From the NCBI GenBank assembly GCA_034436035.1, contig DAOTVW010000002.1, positions 1 through 16,564 on the forward strand: a DNA stretch of 16,564 bases, written 5' to 3'. Of this stretch, positions 6,865-14,627 are shown piece after piece. Within the stretch, counting starts at the first letter, position 1, and each line of letters opens with the position of its first letter. The stretch is from UBA4823 sp034436035. GTDB taxonomy: Bacteria; Chloroflexota; Anaerolineae; Anaerolineales; UBA4823. Position numbers and translations under genes: made by a program. The notes under the pieces are model-generated. The model was not told the origin of the DNA. It saw only the letters and a program-made list of their open reading frames with translations, and made no database searches.

Positions 6865-7977
6865 ATGAGTACGGTTGCTGAAGTTTTAGATGCTTTAACA
6901 GTTGAGGGGGAATTGTATGAAAAGCGCGAGGATGGCTCAGTGCGTTGTCATGCATGCGCCCATCGCTGCTTGATCCGCCCAGGTAAAAGAGGCATTTGCC
7001 AAGTTCGTTTCAACCAGGATGGAAAATTGCGCGTGCCTTTTGGGTATGTAGCCGGCTTACAAGTGGATCCAATTGAGAAAAAACCCTATTTCCATTTTCT
7101 TCCCGGAAGTGATGCTTTAACCTTTGGTATGTTGGGTTGTGATTTCCATTGTGAATTTTGTCAAAATTATCTCACTTCCCAATTTCTGCGCGATCCAGCA
7201 TCAAACCTGGCTGCTAATTATGTGCGAAAAATTAGCCCAGAACAAATTGTTAAACTGGCTCTAGATAGCGGCGCGAAAGTTATTGCCTCATCCTATAATG
7301 AGCCGTTGATTACCTCAGAATGGTCAGTAGCAATTTTCCGCTTAGCAGTGCAGGCGGGATTGAAATGTGTCTATGTCTCCAATGGCAATGCTACACCAGA
7401 GGTTTTGCAGTATTTACGCCCCTACCTGAGTGGCTACAAAATTGATCTGAAAACCATGCAAGACAAACAATACCGCCGGGTTGGTGGCGTTTTACAAAAT
7501 ATTTTAGACACCATTCAGTTAGCCCATCAAATGGGGTTCTGGGTGGAGGTGGTTACGCTCGTTATTCCAGGTTTTAATGACAGCTTTGCGGAATTAATGG
7601 ATGCCGCTCGTTTTATTGCTTCCGTTTCACCGGATATACCATGGCATGTCACTGCTTATCATCCGGACTATAAAATGAGCGATCCACCATCTACCCCAGT
7701 CAGCACCTTGATCCGTGCCGTCGAAATCGGACAGGAAGCAGGATTACATTATGTCTATGCCGGCAATGTTGTTGGACGGGTGAAGGATTATGAAAGCACA
7801 TTTTGCCCTCATTGTCAGGCGTTATTGATTAAGCGGTATGGCTATACTATTCAAGAGTACCGTATAACCGCAGATGGTAAATGCCCAAAATGTGGCACTG
7901 CCATTGCTGGAGTATGGCATAGTGACCCCAAAAGCGTTCGCCTTGGTGGTTGGGGAATGCCGCGCGCGATTTTCTAG
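6865..7977 (+). CDS. amrS: AmrS-like radical SAM protein (AmmeMemoRadiSam family)
   Basis: Radical S-adenosylmethionine enzyme, 370 residues, of the PflA-related AmrS group. Four cysteines near the N-terminus (28, 31, 35, 45) precede the family-typical VDPIEKKPYFHFLPG stretch at 67-81. The cluster motif C-x3-C-x2-C is intact in GCDFHCEFCQN (Cys92, 96, 99) and would hold the 4Fe-4S cluster that cleaves SAM. The radical SAM barrel continues through SSYNEP, YVSNGN and YKIDLK. The C-terminus carries two CxxC pairs (314/317 and 340/343), a probable zinc ribbon ending in GVWH. In other genomes this family is associated with Memo- and AMMECR1-like proteins, but neither is adjacent here. The molecular substrate of the family is not established to my knowledge. 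The start has only a weak ribosome binding site. Confidence 0.85.
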   Translation: MSTVAEVLDALTVEGELYEKREDGSVRCHACAHRCLIRPGKRGICQVRFNQDGKLRVPFGYVAGLQVDPIEKKPYFHFLPGSDALTFGMLGCDFHCEFCQNYLTSQFLRDPASNLAANYVRKISPEQIVKLALDSGAKVIASSYNEPLITSEWSVAIFRLAVQAGLKCVYVSNGNATPEVLQYLRPYLSGYKIDLKTMQDKQYRRVGGVLQNILDTIQLAHQMGFWVEVVTLVIPGFNDSFAELMDAARFIASVSPDIPWHVTAYHPDYKMSDPPSTPVSTLIRAVEIGQEAGLHYVYAGNVVGRVKDYESTFCPHCQALLIKRYGYTIQEYRITADGKCPKCGTAIAGVWHSDPKSVRLGGWGMPRAIF

Positions 7978-7980
7978 TTC

Positions 7981-9006
7981 TTATCGAATAATTTTAATGC
8001 GGTTCACAAACCGGTCTATCGCCCCAAAACGATATTTATAATCCTCGTTGCCACGCATAAAATCAAAAGTTTGCCTTTGATGCTCAATAGCCCATTGGAT
8101 CAGATAGCTTAACAATACCCAACCTGGTGAATATGCGTTGAAACGGTTGTCGATGCCGGAATTGTAAACCCAAATCTGATTATCGTAATCAAAATTGAGG
8201 TACGCGGCTGCTTTTTGTCCGTCAATTTCTAGAAATGCCAGTTGCAACCACCGATTCTGAAAGGCGGCCTGGATAGTCAGTTTCATTTGGTGGCGCATGT
8301 TCGGCGTAAGAAAAGCCTTCTTTTCTGGGTCGAAAGCCATCAATTCGAATAAACTCTCCGCTTCAGCTGGCAATTGGCTTTCGTCATCCACGATGTACCA
8401 TCGGTAGGAGGCTCCTGATTCTTCCAACCGGCGCAACTTCCGCCGGATTTCATGGCGTTGTTTTTTCTCTAAACTGGCTAGATAGGTTTCCCAATTATTG
8501 GGTAAAGGGATATAGGGTGAATGCTGTAACGTTTCCTGTTGAACCTTTAAACCCAAGCGTTTTGCTGCAGCTGTGAGAGCGTGGATGGTTGGTGAACTAT
8601 CCAAAATGTTATAGAGATCCAGCTCTTGCCATTCCAGAGAAGTTGCCTGGAGGAGATATTCTAACAAGGCTGGATAAAACATTTCCATTTTATCGAATGG
8701 AACAATAAAATCGAGAAAGTCAGAAATTTCGATACTACCCAAGAACATGAGCACTTTTTCGTTTTGGTGATTTCGGGTGAGAAATAAGGGTGCGATGCCG
8801 AAACCTTGCTGTTGCTCATTCTGAGCGAGGATAATGGATAATTTGCCATGTTGCCATTCTCCACCGCCGAGTGTTTTCCACCAATTAAATAAATATTCAT
8901 GACGTAAAAACGGCACATGACTTGCACTCTTTAATAACAGTTCATTCCACGTTGTGGATAAATTTGCAAAAGCTTCTATGTTTTGAACAATAGACAAATG
9001 AACCAT
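7981..9006 (-). CDS. GNAT-fold acyltransferase, FemAB/BioF2-like (Acetyltransf_6 type)
   Basis: 341 residues, cytoplasmic, no signal peptide. Residues 1-160 form a first degenerate GNAT-like half, including the PFLRHEYLFNWWKTLG stretch common near the N-terminus of this family. Residues 165-341 form the second half: a basic helix with EKKQRHEIRRKLRRLEE (180-196), a core strand pair LAFLEIDGQKAAAYLNF (256-272), the YNSGIDNRFNAYSPG turn (281-295) that would sit at the acyl-CoA site, and the closing FDFMRGNEDYKYRFG (314-328). Relatives act in polysaccharide or peptidoglycan modification, but the acceptor cannot be named. AAAAGG sits 7 bases before the ATG at 9006. Its stop lies 3 bases from that of the AmrS-like gene, so the two converge without a visible terminator. 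Confidence 0.8.
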   Translation of the reverse strand: MVHLSIVQNIEAFANLSTTWNELLLKSASHVPFLRHEYLFNWWKTLGGGEWQHGKLSIILAQNEQQQGFGIAPLFLTRNHQNEKVLMFLGSIEISDFLDFIVPFDKMEMFYPALLEYLLQATSLEWQELDLYNILDSSPTIHALTAAAKRLGLKVQQETLQHSPYIPLPNNWETYLASLEKKQRHEIRRKLRRLEESGASYRWYIVDDESQLPAEAESLFELMAFDPEKKAFLTPNMRHQMKLTIQAAFQNRWLQLAFLEIDGQKAAAYLNFDYDNQIWVYNSGIDNRFNAYSPGWVLLSYLIQWAIEHQRQTFDFMRGNEDYKYRFGAIDRFVNRIKIIR

Positions 9007-9091
9007 ATAAAAACCTTTTGGAATAAATTATTGCAGACATGAAAATAAAAATTGGTACACGAATTGCGCCCTATGGTGATGATTTTACCAG

Positions 9092-9097
9092 TATAAT
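9092..9097 (+). promoter_or_regulatory. Candidate -10 box upstream of the PP2C-like gene
   Basis: A perfect TATAAT lies 45 bases before the ATG at 9143, in the 136-base gap between two divergent genes. No good -35 hexamer is seen at 16-18 bases; the nearest TTGCGC is 22 bases upstream. This is a candidate only. Confidence 0.35.
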
Positions 9098-9142
9098 GCT
9101 AAAAAACCATTATCCAACATCCATTTCTTTATTTGGGTGGCT

Positions 9143-11470
9143 ATGGCATTAAATTTTGATATTCACATACTATCCCTTTCCAACCAGGTTGCTGTAGAAA
9201 CAGCAACAACTGGCATCGCGGGATTGTACATTGAAACAAAAGCACGGCATGCTCACCGTCATCGCCAAGAGGACCATCTGCTTTTGCAATTGTCTTTGCT
9301 TGGCAATTTGACCTTATCCCCTGAAAAGCAGTCTCAATTATTACAGCGTTTGAGCCAAGTGTATTATAAAACCCCTGGCACCGTGACGGGGGCAATGCGG
9401 GTGGTGGCTGAGAGCTTGAATCACTTCTTGTTAGAAAGAAATTCCCGTGCTAGCGGGGAAGAAAACCAAGTAATGGGATTCCTAAACCAGCTTGTTATCC
9501 ATGCCGATCGAATCACATTTGCTCAGAGCGGACTCACCCACGCATATTGGATCAACGCTGCAGGAGCTACGCATCTTTATGATCCTGAATTAGCTGGCAA
9601 GGGATTGGGGATTAATAAAAATGCTGCCATCCGCTTTTTTCAGAATCCGATTCAAGCGGGTGATTGTTTAATCCTCACTGTGCAACCCCCGATGAATTGG
9701 AATGAATTATTCTTAGGTTCACTGTACGGTCAAGGTCCAGAGAGTATTCGCCGTAAATTGGCTCAAAATAATCTGGAAGCGGTAGAAGGCGTCGTCATTC
9801 AATTCCAAAGCGGGCTAGGAAAGACAATTTATCTCCCTTCCAAACCAACCAGCAGCCGTTCTCAATCAGAAGTGATGGAACAAAACACACCTCAGGTGAC
9901 CGAGGGGCTTATGCAATCCGTTGAATCCTTCCCGCCACAACCTGTAGCAGTGGACGAACAGGTTGAAAAAGGAGAGGAGCAAATACCAGCCCGCGCAAGC
10001 GAGATAGAAACAGAAAAGGGGGTTGAGGTTGAAGGAAAAAGTGAAATTAATGTCCACATGACCGCACCTGAACCAGCTCCTATAGGAGAAGGTATTCCAG
10101 CCCCCGTTATAGAAGAGCTAGCGTCCACCAGTGTTCATCCTTCCCAACCGATTCCATCTATTGATGGGACAAAAACGGCTGCAACCCAATCTAAAACGGA
10201 CATGTTATTGGGAAGGATTGACCAATCGGTGCACAGAGGTATCGAAAAGCTTAAACCCCTTGAAAATATTTTCCAAATCCCCACCTCCATTATGGCGATT
10301 ATCGCGATCCTTGTGCCGTTGATAGTGGTAACGATAGCCAGTGCAATATACCTGCGTCAAGGACGGGTGAATGAATTCGAGGGATATTACACCTTGGCGC
10401 AACAATCTGCAATCTATGCAGGGAGTCAAACCGATCCGTTGACGCAACGCACCGCCTGGATTGCTGTGTTGAAGTATTTGGACCAAGCAGAACAGATTGG
10501 GCAGTCGCCAGAAACACAAACCTTGCGGGCAAAGGCGCAAACTGCCCTTGATCAATTAGATTTCATCCAGCGCATCGATTTCATGCCTGCATTGAGTGAG
10601 GGGTTAGCATCTGATGCCCAGATAGCCAAAATGATTGCCACAGAAAATGAATTGTTTATGCTGGATGCAACGTCTGGGGTAGTTTGGCGTGCCGAAGCAG
10701 CTGCTCGAGGGTATATCTTGCATTCCGAATCATCCTGTGGACCAGGAATAAATGGGCTAGCGGTTGGCAAATTAGTTGGTTTTTCGGTTGAGAAACGGGT
10801 GAATGAAGCAAATTCCGTCATTCGCGCTGCCGATGCAAAAGGCAACATTGTCACTTGTCAATCCAATCAAAGCCCGCACGTTGAGAAGTTAACGCCCCCA
10901 GATACCGGAATGGGAACCTTGAGCGGATTTTTGATCGAAAGGGGAAATTTCTACGTACTGGATCCCCAGAAGAATGCCGTCTGGATTTATTGGGGTGGAA
11001 AATCCAATCAAAAACCGGAATTGTTCTTCTCGCAAGATATTCCCCCGATGAAAAATATCCTCGATTTTGCAGTTTATCAAGATGATTTATATCTGCTGTA
11101 TCAAGATGGCCATTTAGTGCAATGTGCATATAATGCGGTCACGCCCACCCGTTGTAATGACCCTCAATCATACAAAGATTCTCGACCGGGCCGGGAAAAC
11201 CAAACATTAAAAACGGAAGCGCCATTTAACCGGGTATTTGCTTCTCAGCCGCCGGATCCAGCATTATATTTCTTAGAGCCAAATACTCCTGCCATATATC
11301 AGTTTAGTTTGCGTTCTCTGGCGTTTCATGTTCAATATCGTCAGAATCCCTTATCCACTTATACAACCTTACCGCGTGGACAGTCTGCAAGCGCGTTTAC
11401 GATCTCCACTGACCATCATTTAGCATTTCTTGCGTATGGCAATCAAATTTTTTATGCCAGCCTACCTTAG
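9143..11470 (+). CDS. Membrane protein with degenerate PP2C/SpoIIE-like domain and extracytoplasmic beta-rich domain
   Basis: 775 residues from the ATG at 9143 (a GTG at 9137 would add two; neither has a clear ribosome binding site). Numbering here is from 9137. Residues 1-235 follow the strand and helix order of PP2C/SpoIIE phosphatases, with RQEDHLLLQ where the NED motif sits, FAQSGLTHAYWI like the GDSRaY strand, and IQAGDCLILTVQPP like the GDxLLLxSDG strand. The acidic DGxGG motif is replaced by LLGN, and the last SDG by VQP, so metal binding and catalysis are probably lost. Residues 236-380 are a Pro/Glu/Ser-rich linker. One membrane helix spans 384-405. Residues 412-480 are helical and TPR-like. 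Residues 490-777 are beta-rich and may form a propeller (LYLLYQDG, FYVLDPQ repeats). It converges on the VWA-FHA gene. The phosphatase relation is inferred from pattern, not alignment. Confidence 0.6.
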   Translation: MALNFDIHILSLSNQVAVETATTGIAGLYIETKARHAHRHRQEDHLLLQLSLLGNLTLSPEKQSQLLQRLSQVYYKTPGTVTGAMRVVAESLNHFLLERNSRASGEENQVMGFLNQLVIHADRITFAQSGLTHAYWINAAGATHLYDPELAGKGLGINKNAAIRFFQNPIQAGDCLILTVQPPMNWNELFLGSLYGQGPESIRRKLAQNNLEAVEGVVIQFQSGLGKTIYLPSKPTSSRSQSEVMEQNTPQVTEGLMQSVESFPPQPVAVDEQVEKGEEQIPARASEIETEKGVEVEGKSEINVHMTAPEPAPIGEGIPAPVIEELASTSVHPSQPIPSIDGTKTAATQSKTDMLLGRIDQSVHRGIEKLKPLENIFQIPTSIMAIIAILVPLIVVTIASAIYLRQGRVNEFEGYYTLAQQSAIYAGSQTDPLTQRTAWIAVLKYLDQAEQIGQSPETQTLRAKAQTALDQLDFIQRIDFMPALSEGLASDAQIAKMIATENELFMLDATSGVVWRAEAAARGYILHSESSCGPGINGLAVGKLVGFSVEKRVNEANSVIRAADAKGNIVTCQSNQSPHVEKLTPPDTGMGTLSGFLIERGNFYVLDPQKNAVWIYWGGKSNQKPELFFSQDIPPMKNILDFAVYQDDLYLLYQDGHLVQCAYNAVTPTRCNDPQSYKDSRPGRENQTLKTEAPFNRVFASQPPDPALYFLEPNTPAIYQFSLRSLAFHVQYRQNPLSTYTTLPRGQSASAFTISTDHHLAFLAYGNQIFYASLP

Positions 11471-13389
11471 GTAATCCTAAACCGAAAACCGACTTTTCCA
11501 AAATGAATTAAATCCCCGTCTTCCAGGTTCGTCCCCTCTTGTGAGATGGGGGTGTAATTTACCCACGTGCCGTATAACGACCCGTTATCATATAACCGAA
11601 ATCGTCCATTTTCCAAACGAATTAAACAAGCATGCAACGCGTCCACAGAGGGATCGTTGATGAGGTATTGAACGGCACCGCTCCGTTTACCGATCACCGT
11701 TTCAGAAGCAGTTATGGGATAAGGCGGTGTGGTTTTATCCGAATTTTCTCCTGTTAATGGCGTCAGGTAGGCGTAAACAGGGGATTGGTTTTGATTGGTA
11801 ATGTTTAGATTGGGGGGCGGTTTTTGTGGAAAACTTCGTGTTGGAAGAGGAGAAATGGATACCGTTTGAGATAAAGGATCGCGAGAAACTTTCCGCGGAG
11901 AACTCAAGCGCTGGCTCATCCGTTGTGATACTGGGCTAAGCCGCCCACCCATGATTAAAATTAACAAATAGAGGGCGGCTGAAAACAGGATAACACTGAT
12001 TACAATCCATAGTAAATTATGATTGAAGAACGTCAGCGAAGGCTGAGGCGGGTGATCAACTTTGATATAAATAGGAGTTTCAATTGTTTTTCCGCTCAAT
12101 CCCAACTGATCCACCACTTCAACTTGGATAATATGTTGGCTAGATTGGTTATAGGGGGTTAAATCCCAGATTAATTGATCGAAAGGGGGCTGTTTAATTT
12201 CGTTGAGTATCGTACCATCAACGATGAAACGCGTGAGGACAATGGGCCGTTGGCGCCCGTCGGGGAAGTCAATGAGCAGCTTTAATTGCACCTGACTCGG
12301 TTGTAAATCCCCACTATGGATTGGCTGATTACTCGTATTTGCGGAGGAAGTGGGGATTTGGCGGGTAATTTCTGTGGGAGGGGAAATAAAGGCAGGGTTA
12401 GGTGGTTTCAAATCGAGATTGAATTTGATGGCAGGCACTTGAATGTTGAATGTTTTCGTATGGATTTCTGCGGAAATTTGGCGCTCTCCCGCTGTATTAA
12501 TTTGGGATAAATAACTCAGGAAATAACTATTGCGTAAAGGCGCCAAAACCGATTCTAAATCAGGGATATCTTGCGGTTTCGAAATTGTCACGAGGGAACC
12601 CTGGGTTTGTTCAGCGAACTGACTTAATGGAGTGGTGTTGGTATTAGGCATAGAGGGAGAGGAAATTAACCATACATAGAAACGGACCTGGTTTTGGTTT
12701 GCCCGTGCTTGTAAGTTCTGCAAGCTGATAATTTGGTCATCATTTAATGGAGCAGTGATGAATAACACCAACCGTTTCATGCCAGGCATGGGTGGAGTAT
12801 CTGCGGCGATATCTACGGCTTGGAGCGCGCCGTCTAAAGACGGAGTGGGATTAGCGGGAAGCGCATAGGAAGCAAGCGAATAAAATAGTTCGAGGGGGTT
12901 ATTGAGATGTGAGCGGCTGGGACCATCAGTTACGAGAATGCTTAGGTCATCAATCGTAGATCCGAGTCTCCTTCTTGCCCATTCGACAAGATCGCTGATG
13001 AGGAGATCGTAAAATGTATTGCCCTCACGATCGCGCTGCAAGAATGTGTCACCAGGGTTGATGACAAACACTAATTGAACGCCGATGTGTTCTGCGCGGA
13101 AATCTTGAATAGCCACGGGTTGACCGTTTTCCAGTAGTTGAATATCCTCCTTTTTTAAGCCATGGACAAACCCGCCATCTGCTTTTTGGATATCGAGAAG
13201 GAGTTTAACTAGTGGAAACTGGTCGGTTTGGGGGGTTGAAAGATGGGCGATTGGCTGCGGTGTCTGTGCTTGTGTTTTCAAGGTGCAATAAGCAAAACTA
13301 ATAAGGAAAAATATTCCCAAGAAAACCCCTTTCATAAGGGAATATCTGGTTGGTAAGATTCGTTTCGTCCGAGGTGCGAGCTTACGCAT
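11467..13389 (-). CDS. VWA-like / FHA domain transmembrane protein
   Basis: 640 residues. A basic N-terminus is followed by a hydrophobic segment at 20-37 that serves as signal peptide or anchor. Residues 60-100 (FVHGLKKEDIQLLENGQPV) resemble the start of VWFA-related domains, and 102-300 fit a VWA fold (VQLVFVIN, LSILVTDG, KRLVLFITA, VRFYVWLIS strands). The metal-site motif DxSxS is not present: the corresponding turn reads INPGDTF. A beta-sandwich-like stretch at 365-445 precedes a membrane helix at 458-480. After a Ser/Pro-rich linker, residues 564-640 form an FHA domain with Gly567/Arg569, His586, Gly607-Thr608, Asn611 and GDLIHFG, the pattern that reads phosphothreonine. FHA would be cytoplasmic and VWA outside. 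The stop overlaps that of the convergent PP2C-like gene. The ATG at 13389 lacks a Shine-Dalgarno and has TTAAAAT 10 bases upstream, so a leaderless mRNA is possible. Confidence 0.8.
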   Translation of the reverse strand: MRKLAPRTKRILPTRYSLMKGVFLGIFFLISFAYCTLKTQAQTPQPIAHLSTPQTDQFPLVKLLLDIQKADGGFVHGLKKEDIQLLENGQPVAIQDFRAEHIGVQLVFVINPGDTFLQRDREGNTFYDLLISDLVEWARRRLGSTIDDLSILVTDGPSRSHLNNPLELFYSLASYALPANPTPSLDGALQAVDIAADTPPMPGMKRLVLFITAPLNDDQIISLQNLQARANQNQVRFYVWLISSPSMPNTNTTPLSQFAEQTQGSLVTISKPQDIPDLESVLAPLRNSYFLSYLSQINTAGERQISAEIHTKTFNIQVPAIKFNLDLKPPNPAFISPPTEITRQIPTSSANTSNQPIHSGDLQPSQVQLKLLIDFPDGRQRPIVLTRFIVDGTILNEIKQPPFDQLIWDLTPYNQSSQHIIQVEVVDQLGLSGKTIETPIYIKVDHPPQPSLTFFNHNLLWIVISVILFSAALYLLILIMGGRLSPVSQRMSQRLSSPRKVSRDPLSQTVSISPLPTRSFPQKPPPNLNITNQNQSPVYAYLTPLTGENSDKTTPPYPITASETVIGKRSGAVQYLINDPSVDALHACLIRLENGRFRLYDNGSLYGTWVNYTPISQEGTNLEDGDLIHFGKVGFRFRIT

Positions 13390-13583
13390 AGCATAAATTT
13401 TAACATAGCTGGATATTATTGGAGGTGGTTCATTATCGTTATTGCCCAGTAATTATCGCGAAAAGCAATAGTTCATTTGATATAAAAGGAATTAACCTCG
13501 CTCTTCGTATATTAAGGATAGTTTGCCTTGTCACACTTGGTGCTTCTTGATTGCACACGAATATTTTTAACGGTGGAGGGATA

Positions 13584-13614
13584 TTTACCAGATTGGCACA
13601 ACCGGCATTATAAT
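13584..13614 (+). promoter_or_regulatory. Candidate sigma-70 type promoter of the gmd operon
   Basis: A perfect TATAAT at 13609-13614 has TTTACC at 13584-13589, a 4-of-6 match to TTGACA with a long 19-base spacer. Transcription would begin near 13621, about 25 bases before the gmd start, leaving room for the ribosome binding site. The remaining part of the 255-base gap (13390-13583) shows nothing recognisable. Confidence 0.4.
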
Positions 13615-13633
13615 TCAAACATTGAACATAAAA

Positions 13634-13638
13634 GGGAG
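13634..13638 (+). promoter_or_regulatory. Ribosome binding site deciding the gmd start
   Basis: GGGAG lies 6 bases before the ATG at 13645. The frame is open back to an ATG at 13528, but the extra 39 residues have no resemblance to the family and would place the start before the candidate promoter. Confidence 0.8.
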
Positions 13639-13644
13639 TTGAAA

Positions 13645-14613
13645 ATGCCTGTTGCATTAATCACCGGAATCACTGGTCAGGATGGCTCTTACCTGGCAGA
13701 GTTCCTCCTATCAAAGGGGTACCAAGTGGTTGGTATGGTACGCCGCTCTAGCACAGTTACTTTTGAGCGTATCAAACACATTCAAGACGAAATAATCCTT
13801 GTACAGGGGGATTTACATGATCAGAGCTCGCTCGTGGATTTGATGGAAACCTATCATCCTGATGAAGTGTACAACCTCGCTGCACAATCCTTTGTCCCCA
13901 CATCCTGGAATCAACCGGTTCTAACTGGAGAAGTAACCGCCCTAGGCGTCACGCGCATCTTGGAAGCCATTCGGCTGGCGAACCCCAAAGCACGTTTTTA
14001 CCAAGCCTCAACGAGTGAAATGTTTGGCAAAGTTCGGGAAGTGCCCCAATGTGAAACAACACCTTTTTATCCGCGTAGCCCCTATGGTGTTGCGAAAGTA
14101 TATGGCCACATGATCACGGTTAACTATCGTGAATCCCACAATCTGTTTGCGATTTCGGGAATTTTATTTAATCACGAGAGCCCGCGCCGCGGGCTAGAAT
14201 TTGTGACCCGAAAGATCACCCACGGAGTTGCACGCATTAAATATGGATTAGCAAAAGAAATCCGACTGGGTAACTTGGAAGCACGCCGCGACTGGGGTTT
14301 TGCCGGTGATTACGTACGGGCAATGTGGATGATGTTGCAACAGGATGAACCAAGTGATTATGTCATCGGAACCGGCATCACCCATTCGGTTAGAGAATTT
14401 TGTGAACTAGCTTTTCGTTATGTTGGGCTGGATTATCGCGATTATGTGGTTCAGGACGAGCGCTATTTTCGCCCGGCTGAGGTAGATTTACTGGTGGCAA
14501 ATCCAAGCAAGGCACACCAGCAATTGAAATGGCAACCCAACGTAAGCTTTGAAGAACTGATCAGGATGATGGTGGAAGCGGATTTGAAACGCGTTTCCCA
14601 AGAGATCTCTTGA
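13645..14613 (+). CDS. gmd: GDP-mannose 4,6-dehydratase
   Basis: Cytoplasmic NADP-dependent short-chain dehydrogenase, 322 residues. It converts GDP-D-mannose to GDP-4-dehydro-6-deoxy-D-mannose, the precursor of GDP-L-fucose, GDP-D-rhamnose and related sugars. Residues 6-14 carry the cofactor motif TGITGQDGS, followed by VRRSS that selects NADP. The catalytic set is visible as STSEMFG (Thr123, Glu125) and SPYGVAK (Tyr147, Lys151). NHESPRRG at 176-183, GNLEARRDWGFAGDYV at 209-224 and YFRPAEVDLL at 274-283 are signatures of Gmd rather than other epimerases. Length is slightly shorter than the E. coli enzyme (about 370) and normal for this bacterial subgroup. The membrane protein gene starts 14 bases after the stop, so the two form an operon for surface glycan synthesis. 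A reductase or epimerase partner is not in the window. Confidence 0.95.
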   Translation: MPVALITGITGQDGSYLAEFLLSKGYQVVGMVRRSSTVTFERIKHIQDEIILVQGDLHDQSSLVDLMETYHPDEVYNLAAQSFVPTSWNQPVLTGEVTALGVTRILEAIRLANPKARFYQASTSEMFGKVREVPQCETTPFYPRSPYGVAKVYGHMITVNYRESHNLFAISGILFNHESPRRGLEFVTRKITHGVARIKYGLAKEIRLGNLEARRDWGFAGDYVRAMWMMLQQDEPSDYVIGTGITHSVREFCELAFRYVGLDYRDYVVQDERYFRPAEVDLLVANPSKAHQQLKWQPNVSFEELIRMMVEADLKRVSQEIS

Positions 14614-14627
14614 GAACTGAGGTTCAA

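Noticed and set aside
13592..13609. Possible sigma-54 promoter TTGGCACAACCGGCAT before gmd
   Set aside because: The GG to GC spacing is two bases too short for the -24/-12 pattern, and the downstream TATAAT explains the region better.
13528..13644. N-terminal 39-residue extension of Gmd
   Set aside because: The ribosome binding site at 13634-13638 and the family-typical MPVALITGITGQDG start place translation at 13645.
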